Source: Maritimibacter sp.
GTDB lineage: Bacteria > Pseudomonadota > Alphaproteobacteria > Rhodobacterales > Rhodobacteraceae
Direction of reading: 5' to 3'
Assembly: GCA_002701395.1 (NCBI GenBank)
Contig: NZVC01000062.1
Span: 1-36,026, forward strand
Length of the DNA: 36,026 nt
Positions within the stretch are counted from its first letter, which is position 1, and each line of letters begins with the position of its first letter. The translations under genes were made by a program, and so were the position numbers. The notes beneath the pieces were generated by a model. That model saw only the letters and a list, made by a program, of their open reading frames with translations, did not search any database and was not told the DNA's origin. Of the stretch, positions 1 to 7,995 are shown piece by piece.

Positions 1-78
1 CGCCAATTCTCCTACCCTATGCAGGAATTGAATCAGCCGAGGGCCCTTCGATCAAGCACGAGTTTTTCAACAAAATAG
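1..78 (-). mobile_element. probable insertion sequence end interrupting deoA
   Basis: This stretch is about 48% G+C by my count, clearly lower than the flanking genes. It has no similarity to the expected first codons of thymidine phosphorylase, whose homology starts abruptly at 79. Read on the minus strand it begins GGCCTATTTTGTTGAAAAAC, which resembles the terminal sequence of some transposase-bearing IS elements (IS5/IS1182-like) as I remember them. A transposase would lie to the left, outside the window. If the window begins at a contig edge, the short length would also fit the residual overlap left when assembly breaks at a repeated IS. The element family and exact boundary are not established. 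Confidence 0.45.
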
Positions 79-120
79 GCCGAGATCGGTTGGTTCGCGG
101 ATGGCCTTGCCAGCGACGCC

Positions 121-1332
121 GTGAGCGACGCGCAGGCCGGCGCCTTCGCGATGGCGATGTGCTTGTCCCCCCGAACAGAGGAAGAGCGCATCGCGCTGAC
201 CCTCGCGATGCGCGATTCCGGCACGGTGCTGGACTGGGACCTGCCCGGCCCGGTGCTGGACAAGCATTCCACCGGCGGCGTGGGCGATTGCGTGTCGCTG
301 TTGCTGGCGCCCGCGATGGCGGCGCTGGGGACCTTCGTGCCGATGGTATCCGGGCGCGGGCTGGGCCACACCGGCGGCACGCTGGACAAGCTTGAATCGA
401 TTCCCGGCCTGTCGACCGAGATCGACGAGGACCGCTTCCGCGCCATCACCGCCGAGGCGGGCTGTGCCATCGTCGCGGCGTCGGAACACACCGCCCCCGC
501 CGACCGGCGCCTGTACGCGGTGCGCGACCTGACCTCGACCGTGGAATCCATCGACCTGATCTGTGCCTCGATCCTGTCGAAGAAGCTGGCCGCCGGGCTG
601 GATGCGCTGGTGCTGGACGTCAAGGTCGGCTCCGGCGCGTTCATGAAAACGATGGAAGACGCCGTCGATCTGGCCGAGGCATTGGTCGACACGGCGAACG
701 GCGCGGGTTGCCCTTCCAGCGCGTTGATCACCGACATGAACCAGCCCTGCGTCCCCGCCGTCGGCAACGCGCTAGAGGTGATGGAGGTGATGGAGGCCCT
801 GACCTGTGGCGACACGGGCGGGCTGCTGTGCGACCTTACCGGCGACCTTGGCGGAGAGATGCTGCGCCTTGCCGGCATGGCCGACACCCGCGCGGAAGGC
901 GCCGAAATGGTGCTTCAGGTCATCGCAAGCGGCGCGGCCGCCGAACGCTTTGGCCGCATGGTCAGCGCGATGGGCGGCCCGGGCGATTTCGTCGACCGCT
1001 GGCGCGACCGGCTGGGCTCGGCTCGCGTGATACAGGCGGTTCCGGCGCCCGAGACCGGGTATCTGTCCGCCATCGACGGAGAGATGCTGGGCAATGCCGT
1101 GGTGCGCCTTGGTGGGGGCCGGATGCGGTCGGGCGACCGGATCGACCCGTCCGTCGGCCTGTCGGACATCGCGCTGCTGGGCGACCCGGTCGATGCCGGA
1201 GCGCCGCTTGCCATCATCCACGCCGACAGCGACGAGGCGGCCGAACACGCCGCCGACGTGCTGTCGCGCGCTTTCACGGTATCGCCGGACGTCCCGGACC
1301 TGCCGCCCACCGTCTACCGGAGTGTCGGCTGA
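121..1332 (+). CDS. deoA: thymidine phosphorylase, 5'-truncated
   Basis: Thymidine phosphorylase splits thymidine with phosphate into thymine and 2-deoxyribose-1-phosphate in the cytosol. The family signatures KHSTGGVGD and SGRGLGHTGGTLDKLES are present, as are the Lys-rich SILSKKLAAGLDALVLDVK block and the C-terminal PTVYR. In-frame homology begins at 79 (AEIGWFADGLAS, matching E. coli residues from about 20), but an in-frame TAG lies at 76-78. The first usable start is GTG 121, which has no visible ribosome binding site. The protein from 121 would therefore lack about 33 N-terminal residues of the helical domain relative to E. coli, where about 440 aa is normal. It is the first gene of a salvage operon, overlapping deoB by one base. 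It is probably inactivated, or expressed poorly from the upstream element; an assembly edge is the other explanation. Confidence 0.85.
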   Translation: MSDAQAGAFAMAMCLSPRTEEERIALTLAMRDSGTVLDWDLPGPVLDKHSTGGVGDCVSLLLAPAMAALGTFVPMVSGRGLGHTGGTLDKLESIPGLSTEIDEDRFRAITAEAGCAIVAASEHTAPADRRLYAVRDLTSTVESIDLICASILSKKLAAGLDALVLDVKVGSGAFMKTMEDAVDLAEALVDTANGAGCPSSALITDMNQPCVPAVGNALEVMEVMEALTCGDTGGLLCDLTGDLGGEMLRLAGMADTRAEGAEMVLQVIASGAAAERFGRMVSAMGGPGDFVDRWRDRLGSARVIQAVPAPETGYLSAIDGEMLGNAVVRLGGGRMRSGDRIDPSVGLSDIALLGDPVDAGAPLAIIHADSDEAAEHAADVLSRAFTVSPDVPDLPPTVYRSVG

Positions 1333-2528
1333 TGCCTCGCGCCTTCCTTGTCGTCCTTGATTCCGTGGGCTGCGGCGGTGCGCCCGATGCAGCCGCGTTT
1401 GGGGACGAGGGCGCGAACACGCTGGCCCACATCGCCGCCGAATGCGCCGCTGGCCGCGCCGAAGAAGGCCGCAGCGGGCCGCTGGCCCTGCCCACCCTTG
1501 ACGCGCTGGGGCTTGGCGCGGCGATCCGGCTTGCGTCGGGCGCGGCGACGCCGGGCCTCGACGCGACACCGCAGGGGCTGTGGGGCGCGGGCACCGAGGT
1601 GTCGAACGGCAAGGACACGCCCTCGGGGCATTGGGAACTGTCCGGCGTTCCGGTGCCGTGGGACTGGACCTATTTCCCCGAAACCGTGCCCTGCTTTCCC
1701 GACGACCTTGTCGCGACGGTCTGCGCCGCCGCCGGAACGGACGGGATCCTTGGCAATTGCCATGCGTCCGGCACCACCATCGTGTCCGAGCTTGGGGCCG
1801 AGCACATCCGCACCGGCTGGCCGATCTGCTATACCTCTGCCGACAGCGTGTTCCAGATCGCCGCGCACGAGGATCACTTCGGCCTCGACCGTCTGCTGGA
1901 CCTGTGCAAGACGCTTGCCCCTACGCTTCACGCGATGAAGGTGGGCCGCGTCATCGCCCGGCCCTTCGTCGGTTCCGAGACCGAAGGCTTCACCCGCACC
2001 ACCAACCGCAAAGACCTTGCCATCGCGCCGCCCAGCCCGACGCTGTGCGACTGGGCGCAGGCCGCAGGGCGGCGGGTGCAGGCGGTGGGCAAGATCGGCG
2101 ACATCTTCTCGATGCGCGGGATCGACGAGGTGCGCAAAGGGGCGGATGATGTCCTTTTCAAACATTTGACGGCCTTTGCGGACGAAGCTTCCGACGGATC
2201 CTTTACCTTTGCGAACTTTGTTGAATTCGACAGCCTGTATGGCCATCGCCGCGATGTGTCCGGCTATGCCCGCGCGCTGGAATGGTTCGACGCCGCCTTG
2301 CCCCGCTTTCTGGATCGCCTGCGTCCCGGCGATCTGGCGATTTTCACCGCCGATCACGGGAACGATCCGACGTGGCGCGGCACCGACCACACGCGGGAAC
2401 GGGTGCCGATCGTGGGCTATGGGCTTGGCGCGAAGGAAATCGGCAATGTCGGCTTCGCGGATGTCGCCGCCTCTGTCGCCGCGCACCTTGGAATACCGGC
2501 GCAACCGCCGGGGAGGTCTTTCCTGTGA
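1332..2528 (+). CDS. deoB: phosphopentomutase
   Basis: Phosphopentomutase interconverts (deoxy)ribose-1-phosphate and -5-phosphate, linking nucleoside phosphorolysis to the pentose pathway. The 398-residue length is normal for the family. It belongs to the alkaline phosphatase superfamily: the first metal ligand region is VVLDSVGCG (Asp10), the phosphorylated threonine is in SNGKDTPSGHWE, and the C-terminal metal sites are FVEFDSLYGHRRD and FTADHGNDPTWRGTDHTRE. The ATG at 1332 overlaps the deoA stop by one base (TGATG), implying translational coupling. If deoA is broken, deoB and the genes after it depend on read-through or on a promoter in the upstream element. It ends with a GTGA overlap into the deaminase gene. 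Confidence 0.95.
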   Translation: MPRAFLVVLDSVGCGGAPDAAAFGDEGANTLAHIAAECAAGRAEEGRSGPLALPTLDALGLGAAIRLASGAATPGLDATPQGLWGAGTEVSNGKDTPSGHWELSGVPVPWDWTYFPETVPCFPDDLVATVCAAAGTDGILGNCHASGTTIVSELGAEHIRTGWPICYTSADSVFQIAAHEDHFGLDRLLDLCKTLAPTLHAMKVGRVIARPFVGSETEGFTRTTNRKDLAIAPPSPTLCDWAQAAGRRVQAVGKIGDIFSMRGIDEVRKGADDVLFKHLTAFADEASDGSFTFANFVEFDSLYGHRRDVSGYARALEWFDAALPRFLDRLRPGDLAIFTADHGNDPTWRGTDHTRERVPIVGYGLGAKEIGNVGFADVAASVAAHLGIPAQPPGRSFL

Positions 2529-3517
2529 GCTTCACCGAACTGCCGAAGGTCGAACTGCACCTGCATCTGGAAGGCGGCGCCCCGCCCGCCTTCATCGCCG
2601 GGTTGGCGAAAGCGAAGAAGTTGGACATTTCCGGCATTTTCAAGCCTGACGGCAGCTATGATTACCGGGATTTCTGGCACTTTCTTGAGGTCTACGAAGC
2701 CGCTACCTCGACCCTGCAAACCCCGGACGACTACAAAAGGCTGACCCTCGCGGTGCTGGAGGAAAGCGCGAAGAACGGCGTGGTCTATTCCGAAACCTTC
2801 ATCAGCCCCGATTTTTGCGGCGACCGCGATCTGGGCGCGTGGCGGGAATACCTGCACGCGATCCAAGAGGCGGCGGACGAAGCCGAGCGCACAATGGGCG
2901 TCACCCTGCGCGGCATCGTCACCTGCATCCGGCACTTCGGCCCGGAGAAGGCCAAGGAGACCGCGCTGTGCGCCGCCGAGACCGCCGGCGACTGGCTGGT
3001 GGGGTTCGGCATGGCCGGCGATGAGAAGAAGGGCAAGCCGGCGGACTTCGCCTATGCCTTCGACATGGCGCGCGAGGCGGGGCTGGGGCTGACGGTTCAT
3101 GCCGGCGAATGGGACGGCCCCGACAGCGTCCGCGATGCGCTTGACGCCCTGCGCCCCGCACGGATCGGGCACGGCGTGGCGGCTTGGCACGACAGGCACC
3201 TTGTCGAACGGCTGGCGCGCGAGAACATCGTGCTAGAGGTCTGCCCGGGGTCCAACGTCTTCCTGGGCGTCTACAAGCAACTTCACGACCACCCGATCGA
3301 GAAGCTGCGCGAGAACGGCGTCGCCGTCACGGTGTCGACCGATGATCCGCCGTTTTTCCACACCACGATGACGCGAGAGTTCGAGCAGCTTAACCGGGTG
3401 TTCGGCTGGAACGAGGAAGACTTTGGCTACCTCGCGAAAGAAGCCCTTGATGCCGCCTTCTGCGACGACGTAACCCGTGCGAAAATCCGCAAGAGACTGG
3501 AGCCTGCCGATGTATGA
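2525..3517 (+). CDS. add: adenosine (or adenine) deaminase
   Basis: This 330-residue enzyme of the adenosine deaminase family hydrolyses adenosine (or adenine) to inosine (or hypoxanthine) plus ammonia. Zinc ligands and catalytic residues are visible: HLH near the N-terminus (His12, His14), HAGE at about residue 192 (metal His and catalytic Glu195), RIGHG, and the Asp pair in STDDP (273-274). The GTG start at 2525 overlaps the deoB stop by four bases (GTGA), and conserved sequence begins within ten residues of it, so the start is well supported. Neighbours are deoB upstream and upp downstream, consistent with purine nucleoside salvage. Adenosine versus adenine specificity cannot be fixed from motifs alone; operon context favours adenosine. 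Confidence 0.9.
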   Translation: MSFTELPKVELHLHLEGGAPPAFIAGLAKAKKLDISGIFKPDGSYDYRDFWHFLEVYEAATSTLQTPDDYKRLTLAVLEESAKNGVVYSETFISPDFCGDRDLGAWREYLHAIQEAADEAERTMGVTLRGIVTCIRHFGPEKAKETALCAAETAGDWLVGFGMAGDEKKGKPADFAYAFDMAREAGLGLTVHAGEWDGPDSVRDALDALRPARIGHGVAAWHDRHLVERLARENIVLEVCPGSNVFLGVYKQLHDHPIEKLRENGVAVTVSTDDPPFFHTTMTREFEQLNRVFGWNEEDFGYLAKEALDAAFCDDVTRAKIRKRLEPADV

Positions 3518-4142
3518 TCACCTGACCGTCGTGAAACACCCGCTTGTGCAGCACAAGCTGACCATCATGCGCAAGCAGGACACCTCGACCGCGTCCTTCC
3601 GCCGTCTTCTGCGCGAGATCAGCCACCTGCTGGCCTACGAGGTCACCCGCGAAATGCCGATGACCACCGAAACCATCGACACGCCCCTGTGCAAGATGGA
3701 GGCCCCGGTGATCGAGGGGAAGAAGATGGCGCTGGTGTCGATCCTGCGGGCCGGCAACGGGCTGCTGGACGGCGTTCTGGAACTGATCCCCGCCGCGCGC
3801 GTGGGCTTTGTCGGCCTGTACCGCGACGAGGAAACGCTTCAGCCGGTGCAGTACTATTTCAAGGTTCCCGACAACCTTGGCGAACGGCTAACCATCGCCG
3901 TCGACCCGATGCTGGCGACCGGCAACAGCTCTGCCGCCGCGATCGACCTGCTGAAGGAAGCGGGCGCCAAGGACATCCGGTTCCTGTGCCTGCTGGCCGC
4001 GCCCGAAGGCGTCGCCCGCATGAAAGAAGCGCACCCCGACGTGCCGATCATCACCGCCGCGCTCGACGACCACCTGAACGAGAAGGGCTATATCGTGCCC
4101 GGCCTCGGCGACGCGGGCGACCGGATGTTCGGAACCAAGTGA
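3510..4142 (+). CDS. upp: uracil phosphoribosyltransferase
   Basis: It converts uracil and PRPP to UMP, completing pyrimidine salvage after nucleoside phosphorolysis. The 210-residue length and the N-terminus [18 protein letters not shown] are typical. Conserved blocks are [40 protein letters not shown] and the PRPP-binding loop [15 protein letters not shown]. The C-terminus [16 protein letters not shown] binds uracil. The ATG at 3510 lies 8 bases inside the add gene, in another frame. An alternative start 33 bases upstream would add 11 residues not seen in the family. It is the last gene of the deoA-deoB-add-upp operon; no convincing terminator follows in the 70 bp before the next gene. Confidence 0.96.
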   Translation: MYDHLTVVKHPLVQHKLTIMRKQDTSTASFRRLLREISHLLAYEVTREMPMTTETIDTPLCKMEAPVIEGKKMALVSILRAGNGLLDGVLELIPAARVGFVGLYRDEETLQPVQYYFKVPDNLGERLTIAVDPMLATGNSSAAAIDLLKEAGAKDIRFLCLLAAPEGVARMKEAHPDVPIITAALDDHLNEKGYIVPGLGDAGDRMFGTK

Positions 4143-4212
4143 TCCGGCTTGGGACTTTACCCACAGTCAGAATCCGTCCATGTTGGGATAACATCATGTG
4201 TGGGGGCACATT

Positions 4213-5220
4213 GTGAAACGATTTAAGACTATTACCGCCACCGCCCTGTGTTTTGTCGCCGGTCTCGGAACGGCACAGGCACAGTCCGTGGACGACATTA
4301 CCGGCCCGGCCGAGATTCCGCCGACCGATTACACGGGAAAAGAGTACGTCGACAGCAACGGCTGCATCTTCGTGCGCGCCGGACTGGACGGTGCCGTGAC
4401 ATGGGTGCCGCGCGTCAGCAGCGACCGCCAGCTTCTGTGCGGCTACACGCCGTCGCTTGCCAGCGCGCCCGTGCCGACGCCCGCACCTCTGACCCAGCCC
4501 GCGCCGGAACCCGCACCTCGGGTCGTGACCGCGCCGCCGCCTGCCACGACGACGCCCGCGCCCACGATGGTCGCGACCAATGTGGTCCGCACCACGCCGC
4601 CGCCGCGCACGGTGACGGTTCACGCGCCCCCCGCCGCGACCCGCGTGGTGTGCACCTCGCAGTGCGGCCCCGGCCCCTACGTGCTGTCGGACGGCACCCG
4701 CGTCATCCACGTTCCGAAGCCGCCAGCGATCACGCCCCCGCCGGGGTATCGCATGGCGTTCGACCCGGAAGACGGCCGGTTCAACCCCTACCGTGGCCAT
4801 GTCACGCCCGAAGGGTTCGTGCAGATGCGGCTGGTCTGGACCGCCGGTGTCCCGCGCAAGCTGGTGACGCCCGAAACCGAACGTTACACCGTGATCAACG
4901 GCCGCCCGACGCCGGACCGCGAATACATCCTGACGCACGAGGCGCCCCACGGCCCGGCCTATACCGTGTCGACCAAGAACACCCCGCCCACCGGGCACCG
5001 CTTTGTCGAGGTCGGGGTCTTCTCGACCCCGGACAAGGCGCGCGCCGCCGCTGCGGGGCTGTCGCCGCTGGGTTTGCCGATGAACCTGTCGACCGCCCGG
5101 CGCGGCGGCACGGAATATACCGTGCTTCTAGCCGGTCCGTTCGCCAGCACCGACACGCTGTCGAACGGCCTGAGCATGGTGCGCGGCGCGGGCTACACCG
5201 GCGCGACCACGCGCCGCTAG
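4213..5220 (+). CDS. secreted SPOR-domain protein
   Basis: The 335-residue product has a typical signal peptide (basic KRFK, hydrophobic TALCFVAGLG, cleavage after AQA). A Pro/Ala/Thr-rich segment spans roughly residues 75-140. The C-terminus, from about residue 258 (FVEVGVFSTPDKARAAA to the end), is an SPOR domain of the kind that binds septal, stem-peptide-free peptidoglycan. The central part contains Cys pairs and a conserved-looking block, YRMAFDPEDGRFNPYRG, that I cannot assign. The GTG start at 4213 follows a GGGGG ribosome site by 6 bases; a GTG 15 bases upstream would add residues before the basic n-region. A role at the division septum or cell wall is inferred from SPOR. It appears to be a single transcription unit. 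Confidence 0.85.
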   Translation: MKRFKTITATALCFVAGLGTAQAQSVDDITGPAEIPPTDYTGKEYVDSNGCIFVRAGLDGAVTWVPRVSSDRQLLCGYTPSLASAPVPTPAPLTQPAPEPAPRVVTAPPPATTTPAPTMVATNVVRTTPPPRTVTVHAPPAATRVVCTSQCGPGPYVLSDGTRVIHVPKPPAITPPPGYRMAFDPEDGRFNPYRGHVTPEGFVQMRLVWTAGVPRKLVTPETERYTVINGRPTPDREYILTHEAPHGPAYTVSTKNTPPTGHRFVEVGVFSTPDKARAAAAGLSPLGLPMNLSTARRGGTEYTVLLAGPFASTDTLSNGLSMVRGAGYTGATTRR

Positions 5221-5412
5221 GGCGACCGAAAACCGCCAAAAACCAGCAAATCCGGCCGCGCGCGGTCGGGTTTTGCGTATACACACAAGGGTTTGCACCG
5301 CGTCTCGACGCCGGGGTTTACATTCGGCGGCTCGGATGGAACGATTCCCTGATGAACCACGAGCACCCGCAGGACGCGGCCTCGGCAATTCCCCCCTTAT
5401 CCAGGAGCCCTC

Positions 5413-5841
5413 ATGACCCAGGTGAAAACCGGCGACACCGTCCGTCTGCATTACACAGGAACCCTAGACGACGGGACGCAGTTCGACAGTTCGGCGGGTC
5501 GCGATCCGCTTGAATTCACCGTCGGGTCCGGCCAGATCATCCCCGGCCTTGACCGCGAGATGACCGGCATGGAAGTCGGCGAGAAGAAAACCGTGAAGAT
5601 CGACCCGGAAGACGCTTACGGATCGCACGATCCGGCCCGCGTTCAGGCCGTGCCGCGCGACCAGATCCCCGACCACATCCCGACCGAGCCCGGCACCCAG
5701 CTGCAGATGCAGACACCGCAAGGTCAGGCCATCCCGGTCACCGTGACCGACGTCAACGACAGCGAGATCACGCTGGACGCCAACCACCCGCTGGCCGGCA
5801 AGACGCTGACCTTCGACGTGGAACTGGTCTCGGTCAACTGA
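5413..5841 (+). CDS. slyD: FKBP-type peptidyl-prolyl isomerase, SlyD-like
   Basis: This 142-residue cytosolic isomerase/chaperone catalyses cis-trans isomerisation at prolines during folding. The FKBP core begins KTGDTVRLHYTGTLDDGTQF, with VGSGQIIPGLDREMTGMEVGE following. The inserted-in-flap chaperone domain spans about residues 72-130 (GSHDPARVQAVPRDQIP onward), the arrangement of SlyD/SlpA rather than FkpA. It has no signal peptide and lacks the His-rich metal-binding tail of E. coli SlyD, ending in VELVSVN. An AGGAG ribosome site lies 7 bases before ATG 5413. About 190 bp of non-coding sequence precedes it, and a strong inverted repeat follows the stop. The gene name is by family resemblance. 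Confidence 0.88.
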   Translation: MTQVKTGDTVRLHYTGTLDDGTQFDSSAGRDPLEFTVGSGQIIPGLDREMTGMEVGEKKTVKIDPEDAYGSHDPARVQAVPRDQIPDHIPTEPGTQLQMQTPQGQAIPVTVTDVNDSEITLDANHPLAGKTLTFDVELVSVN

Positions 5842-5857
5842 TCGCGCGCGGCGGGTT

Positions 5858-5878
5858 CGAATTTTCATCGAAAATTCG
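5858..5878. terminator. inverted repeat after slyD-like gene
   Basis: The arms CGAATTTTC (5858-5866) and GAAAATTCG (5870-5878) are perfectly complementary over 9 bp with a 3-base ATC loop. The repeat sits 17 bp after the isomerase stop codon. There is no T-tract after it, so it may be a weak intrinsic terminator, or an intergenic palindrome that only protects the mRNA end. Confidence 0.4.
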
Positions 5879-5906
5879 GGCGTACCGCTGCGGACGCATG
5901 GACAAG

Positions 5907-5936
5907 CATGCGGGCAGGATTAATCTTGCCCGCATG
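5907..5936. promoter_or_regulatory. 30-bp near-perfect palindrome over methyltransferase start
   Basis: The arms CATGCGGGCA (5907-5916) and TGCCCGCATG (5927-5936) are exact reverse complements. The centre contains the self-complementary GATTAATC (5918-5925). Only the pair 5917/5926 breaks symmetry, so 28 of 30 positions match. The right arm contains the probable ATG (5934) and the left half contains the only purine-rich AGGA. It could be a repressor operator or an mRNA hairpin that hides the start; the sequence does not decide between them. Confidence 0.5.
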
Positions 5937-6560
5937 ACAGACGATTTTTCTCCTGCCAGCTTCTGGGACGACCGGTATGATCGGTCGGATTACCTGTTCG
6001 GCACCCGCCCCGCCGGTTTCGTCGAACAACAGGCCCACCGCATCCCGGACGGCGCCCGTGTTCTGGCCGTCGCCGATGGCGAGGGGCGCAATTCGGTCTG
6101 GCTTGCCAAGCGTGGGCTGGACGTCACCGCGATGGACAACTCGCAGGTCGGGCTTGGCAAGGCACGCGCCCTTGCCGCAAGCGAAGGCGTCTCGGTCGAT
6201 TTCCAGCTGGCCGACATCCTGTCCTACGGCTGGACCGCCGACAGCTATGACGTGGTGCTGGGCGTCTACTTTCAGTTCCTGTCGCCCGACGACCGCCCCG
6301 CGGTGTTTCATGGGATGAACGCCGCCCTGCGGCCCGGCGGCCTGCTGATGATCCACGGGTTCGCCCCGCGACAGGTGGATTACGGCACCGGCGGCCCCGG
6401 CAAGATCGAGAACATGTACACGCTGGACCTGCTGCACGACGCCTTTCCGGACTACGAGGTGCTGCACGAGGCCGACTACGACGCCCATGTCGACAGCGGA
6501 GAGGGCCACAACGGCACCGCCGCGCTGATCGATTTCGTCGCCCGTAAGCCCGGCGCTTGA
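5934..6560 (+). CDS. class I SAM-dependent methyltransferase
   Basis: This 208-residue cytosolic methyltransferase has a Rossmann fold. The N-terminal SFWDDRYDRSDYLFGTRPA block is followed by the SAM-binding motif I variant VLAVADGEGRNSVWLA, motif II acidic VTAMDNS, and post-motif blocks FQLADIL and DVVLGVYFQF. LRPGGLLMIHGF and YGTGGPGKIENMYT follow. The closest remembered relatives are TehB/thiopurine-type methyltransferases; the substrate is unknown. ATG 5934 is preferred because homology begins within ten residues; ATG 5898 would add MDKHAGRINLAR. The start lies inside a 30-bp palindrome, so expression may be controlled there. The gene stands between the slyD-like gene and a MATE exporter, with 58 bp before the latter. 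Confidence 0.85.
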   Translation: MTDDFSPASFWDDRYDRSDYLFGTRPAGFVEQQAHRIPDGARVLAVADGEGRNSVWLAKRGLDVTAMDNSQVGLGKARALAASEGVSVDFQLADILSYGWTADSYDVVLGVYFQFLSPDDRPAVFHGMNAALRPGGLLMIHGFAPRQVDYGTGGPGKIENMYTLDLLHDAFPDYEVLHEADYDAHVDSGEGHNGTAALIDFVARKPGA

Positions 6561-6618
6561 CGCATCGGGCCACAGGCCCGCTCTTGCCCCGCCCGACGCG
6601 CTGCCCTAGAGCCGGCGC

Positions 6619-7992
6619 ATGAGCCGCTGGCGCACATATAGGCCGCATGTCGCGGGTCTTCTCGGGCTTGGCCTGCCGCTGATCGGCAGCCACCTTGCAC
6701 AGGTTGCGATCGGCGTGACCGACGCCCTGATGCTGGGCTGGTACGACGTCGAGGCGCTGGCCGCCGCCACGCTCGCCCATTCCATCTGGTTCGTGATCTT
6801 CATCCTCGGCTCGGGCTTCGCCTTCGCCGTCATGCCGATGGTCGCGCAAGCCATCGGATCGGGCGACGATCGTCAGGTCCGCCGGGTGACGCGGATGGGT
6901 ATGTGGATCTCGATCCTGTTCGGACTGGCCGTGATGCCCGCCCTGATCTGGTCGCGCCCGCTGCTGGAACTGATGGGCCAGACAGAGATCGTGGCGACGC
7001 TTGCGCAAACCTATCTGGCGATCACCGCAGTCGCGATGGTGCCCGCCCTGCTGGTGATGGTGCTGAAAAGCTATCTGTCGTCGCTGGAACGCACGCAGGT
7101 GGTTCTGTGGATCACGCTGGCCGGGGCCGGTGTGAACATCGCGCTGAACTACATCCTGATCTTCGGCAAATTGGGCCTGCCCGAGATGGGCATCGCCGGC
7201 GCCGCGACCGCCTCTTTGACGGTGCATGTCCTGAGCTTTCTTGCCTTCGCGGTCTATGCGGCGCAGGTGACCCGCGAACACACGCTGTTCGCCCGCTTCT
7301 GGCGCCCCGACCGGGAAGCCTTCTGGCAGGTCTTCCGCCTTGGCTGGCCCATCGGCATCACCAACCTTGCAGAGACCGGGCTGTTCGCCGCGACGGCGGT
7401 GATGATGGGCTGGCTGGGCCCGGTGCCGCTGGCGGCGCACGGGGTGGCGATCCAGCTGGCATCGCTGACCTTCGTGGTTCACCTTGGCCTTAGCCAAGCC
7501 GCCACGGTGCGGGCCGGCGCGGCGCTGGGGCGCGGCGACCTCGACTTTCTGCGGCTGGGCGCCCGCGCGGTCACTGGCTTGTCGATCCTGTTCGCCATCG
7601 TGACAATGGTCGTCTACCTGTCGGTGCCCGACCTGCTGGTCGGCCTGTTCGTCGACCCCGCCGACCCACGCCGCCCCGAGATCCTTGCCATCGGCGTCGT
7701 CCTGCTGTCGGTCGCGGCGCTGTTCAACACCGTGGACGGGCTGCAGGTGATCGCCCTTGGCCTGCTGCGCGGCCTGCAGGACACGCGAACCCCGATGATC
7801 CTTGCGGCGGTGTCCTACTGGGTGTTCGGCTTTCCGGCGGGCTACGTGTTCGGCTTCGTTCTGGACTTCGGCGCGCCCGGCGTCTGGGCCGGGCTGGTCT
7901 GCGGCCTTGCCGTTGCGGCGTTCACCCTGCTTTGGCGGTTCTGGGCCGAGTTCGCGCGCCGCGCCCGCCGCGCAGACCCGGCACAGGCCTAG
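6619..7992 (+). CDS. MATE family efflux transporter
   Basis: This 457-residue inner-membrane protein has about 12 hydrophobic segments in two homologous halves, the pattern of the MATE (NorM-type) family. That family exports cationic drugs or metabolites using a Na+ or H+ gradient. Family features include GLPLIGSHLAQVAIGVTDAL at the start of helix 1, the cytoplasmic loop AQAIGSGD, and the second-half counterpart GWPIGITNLAETGLFAATA. The C-terminal part carries LLRGLQDTRTPM. The C-terminus is a short basic tail (RRARRADPAQA). The gene ends only 3 bp before the convergent stop codon of the SLC13 gene, leaving no room for a separate terminator. The transported compound cannot be predicted. Confidence 0.92.
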   Translation: MSRWRTYRPHVAGLLGLGLPLIGSHLAQVAIGVTDALMLGWYDVEALAAATLAHSIWFVIFILGSGFAFAVMPMVAQAIGSGDDRQVRRVTRMGMWISILFGLAVMPALIWSRPLLELMGQTEIVATLAQTYLAITAVAMVPALLVMVLKSYLSSLERTQVVLWITLAGAGVNIALNYILIFGKLGLPEMGIAGAATASLTVHVLSFLAFAVYAAQVTREHTLFARFWRPDREAFWQVFRLGWPIGITNLAETGLFAATAVMMGWLGPVPLAAHGVAIQLASLTFVVHLGLSQAATVRAGAALGRGDLDFLRLGARAVTGLSILFAIVTMVVYLSVPDLLVGLFVDPADPRRPEILAIGVVLLSVAALFNTVDGLQVIALGLLRGLQDTRTPMILAAVSYWVFGFPAGYVFGFVLDFGAPGVWAGLVCGLAVAAFTLLWRFWAEFARRARRADPAQA

Positions 7993-7995
7993 CCG

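Noticed and set aside
5293..5316. TTGCAC with TTTACA-like spacing as a promoter for the slyD-like gene
   Set aside because: The -10 element matches only half the consensus; too weak to list.
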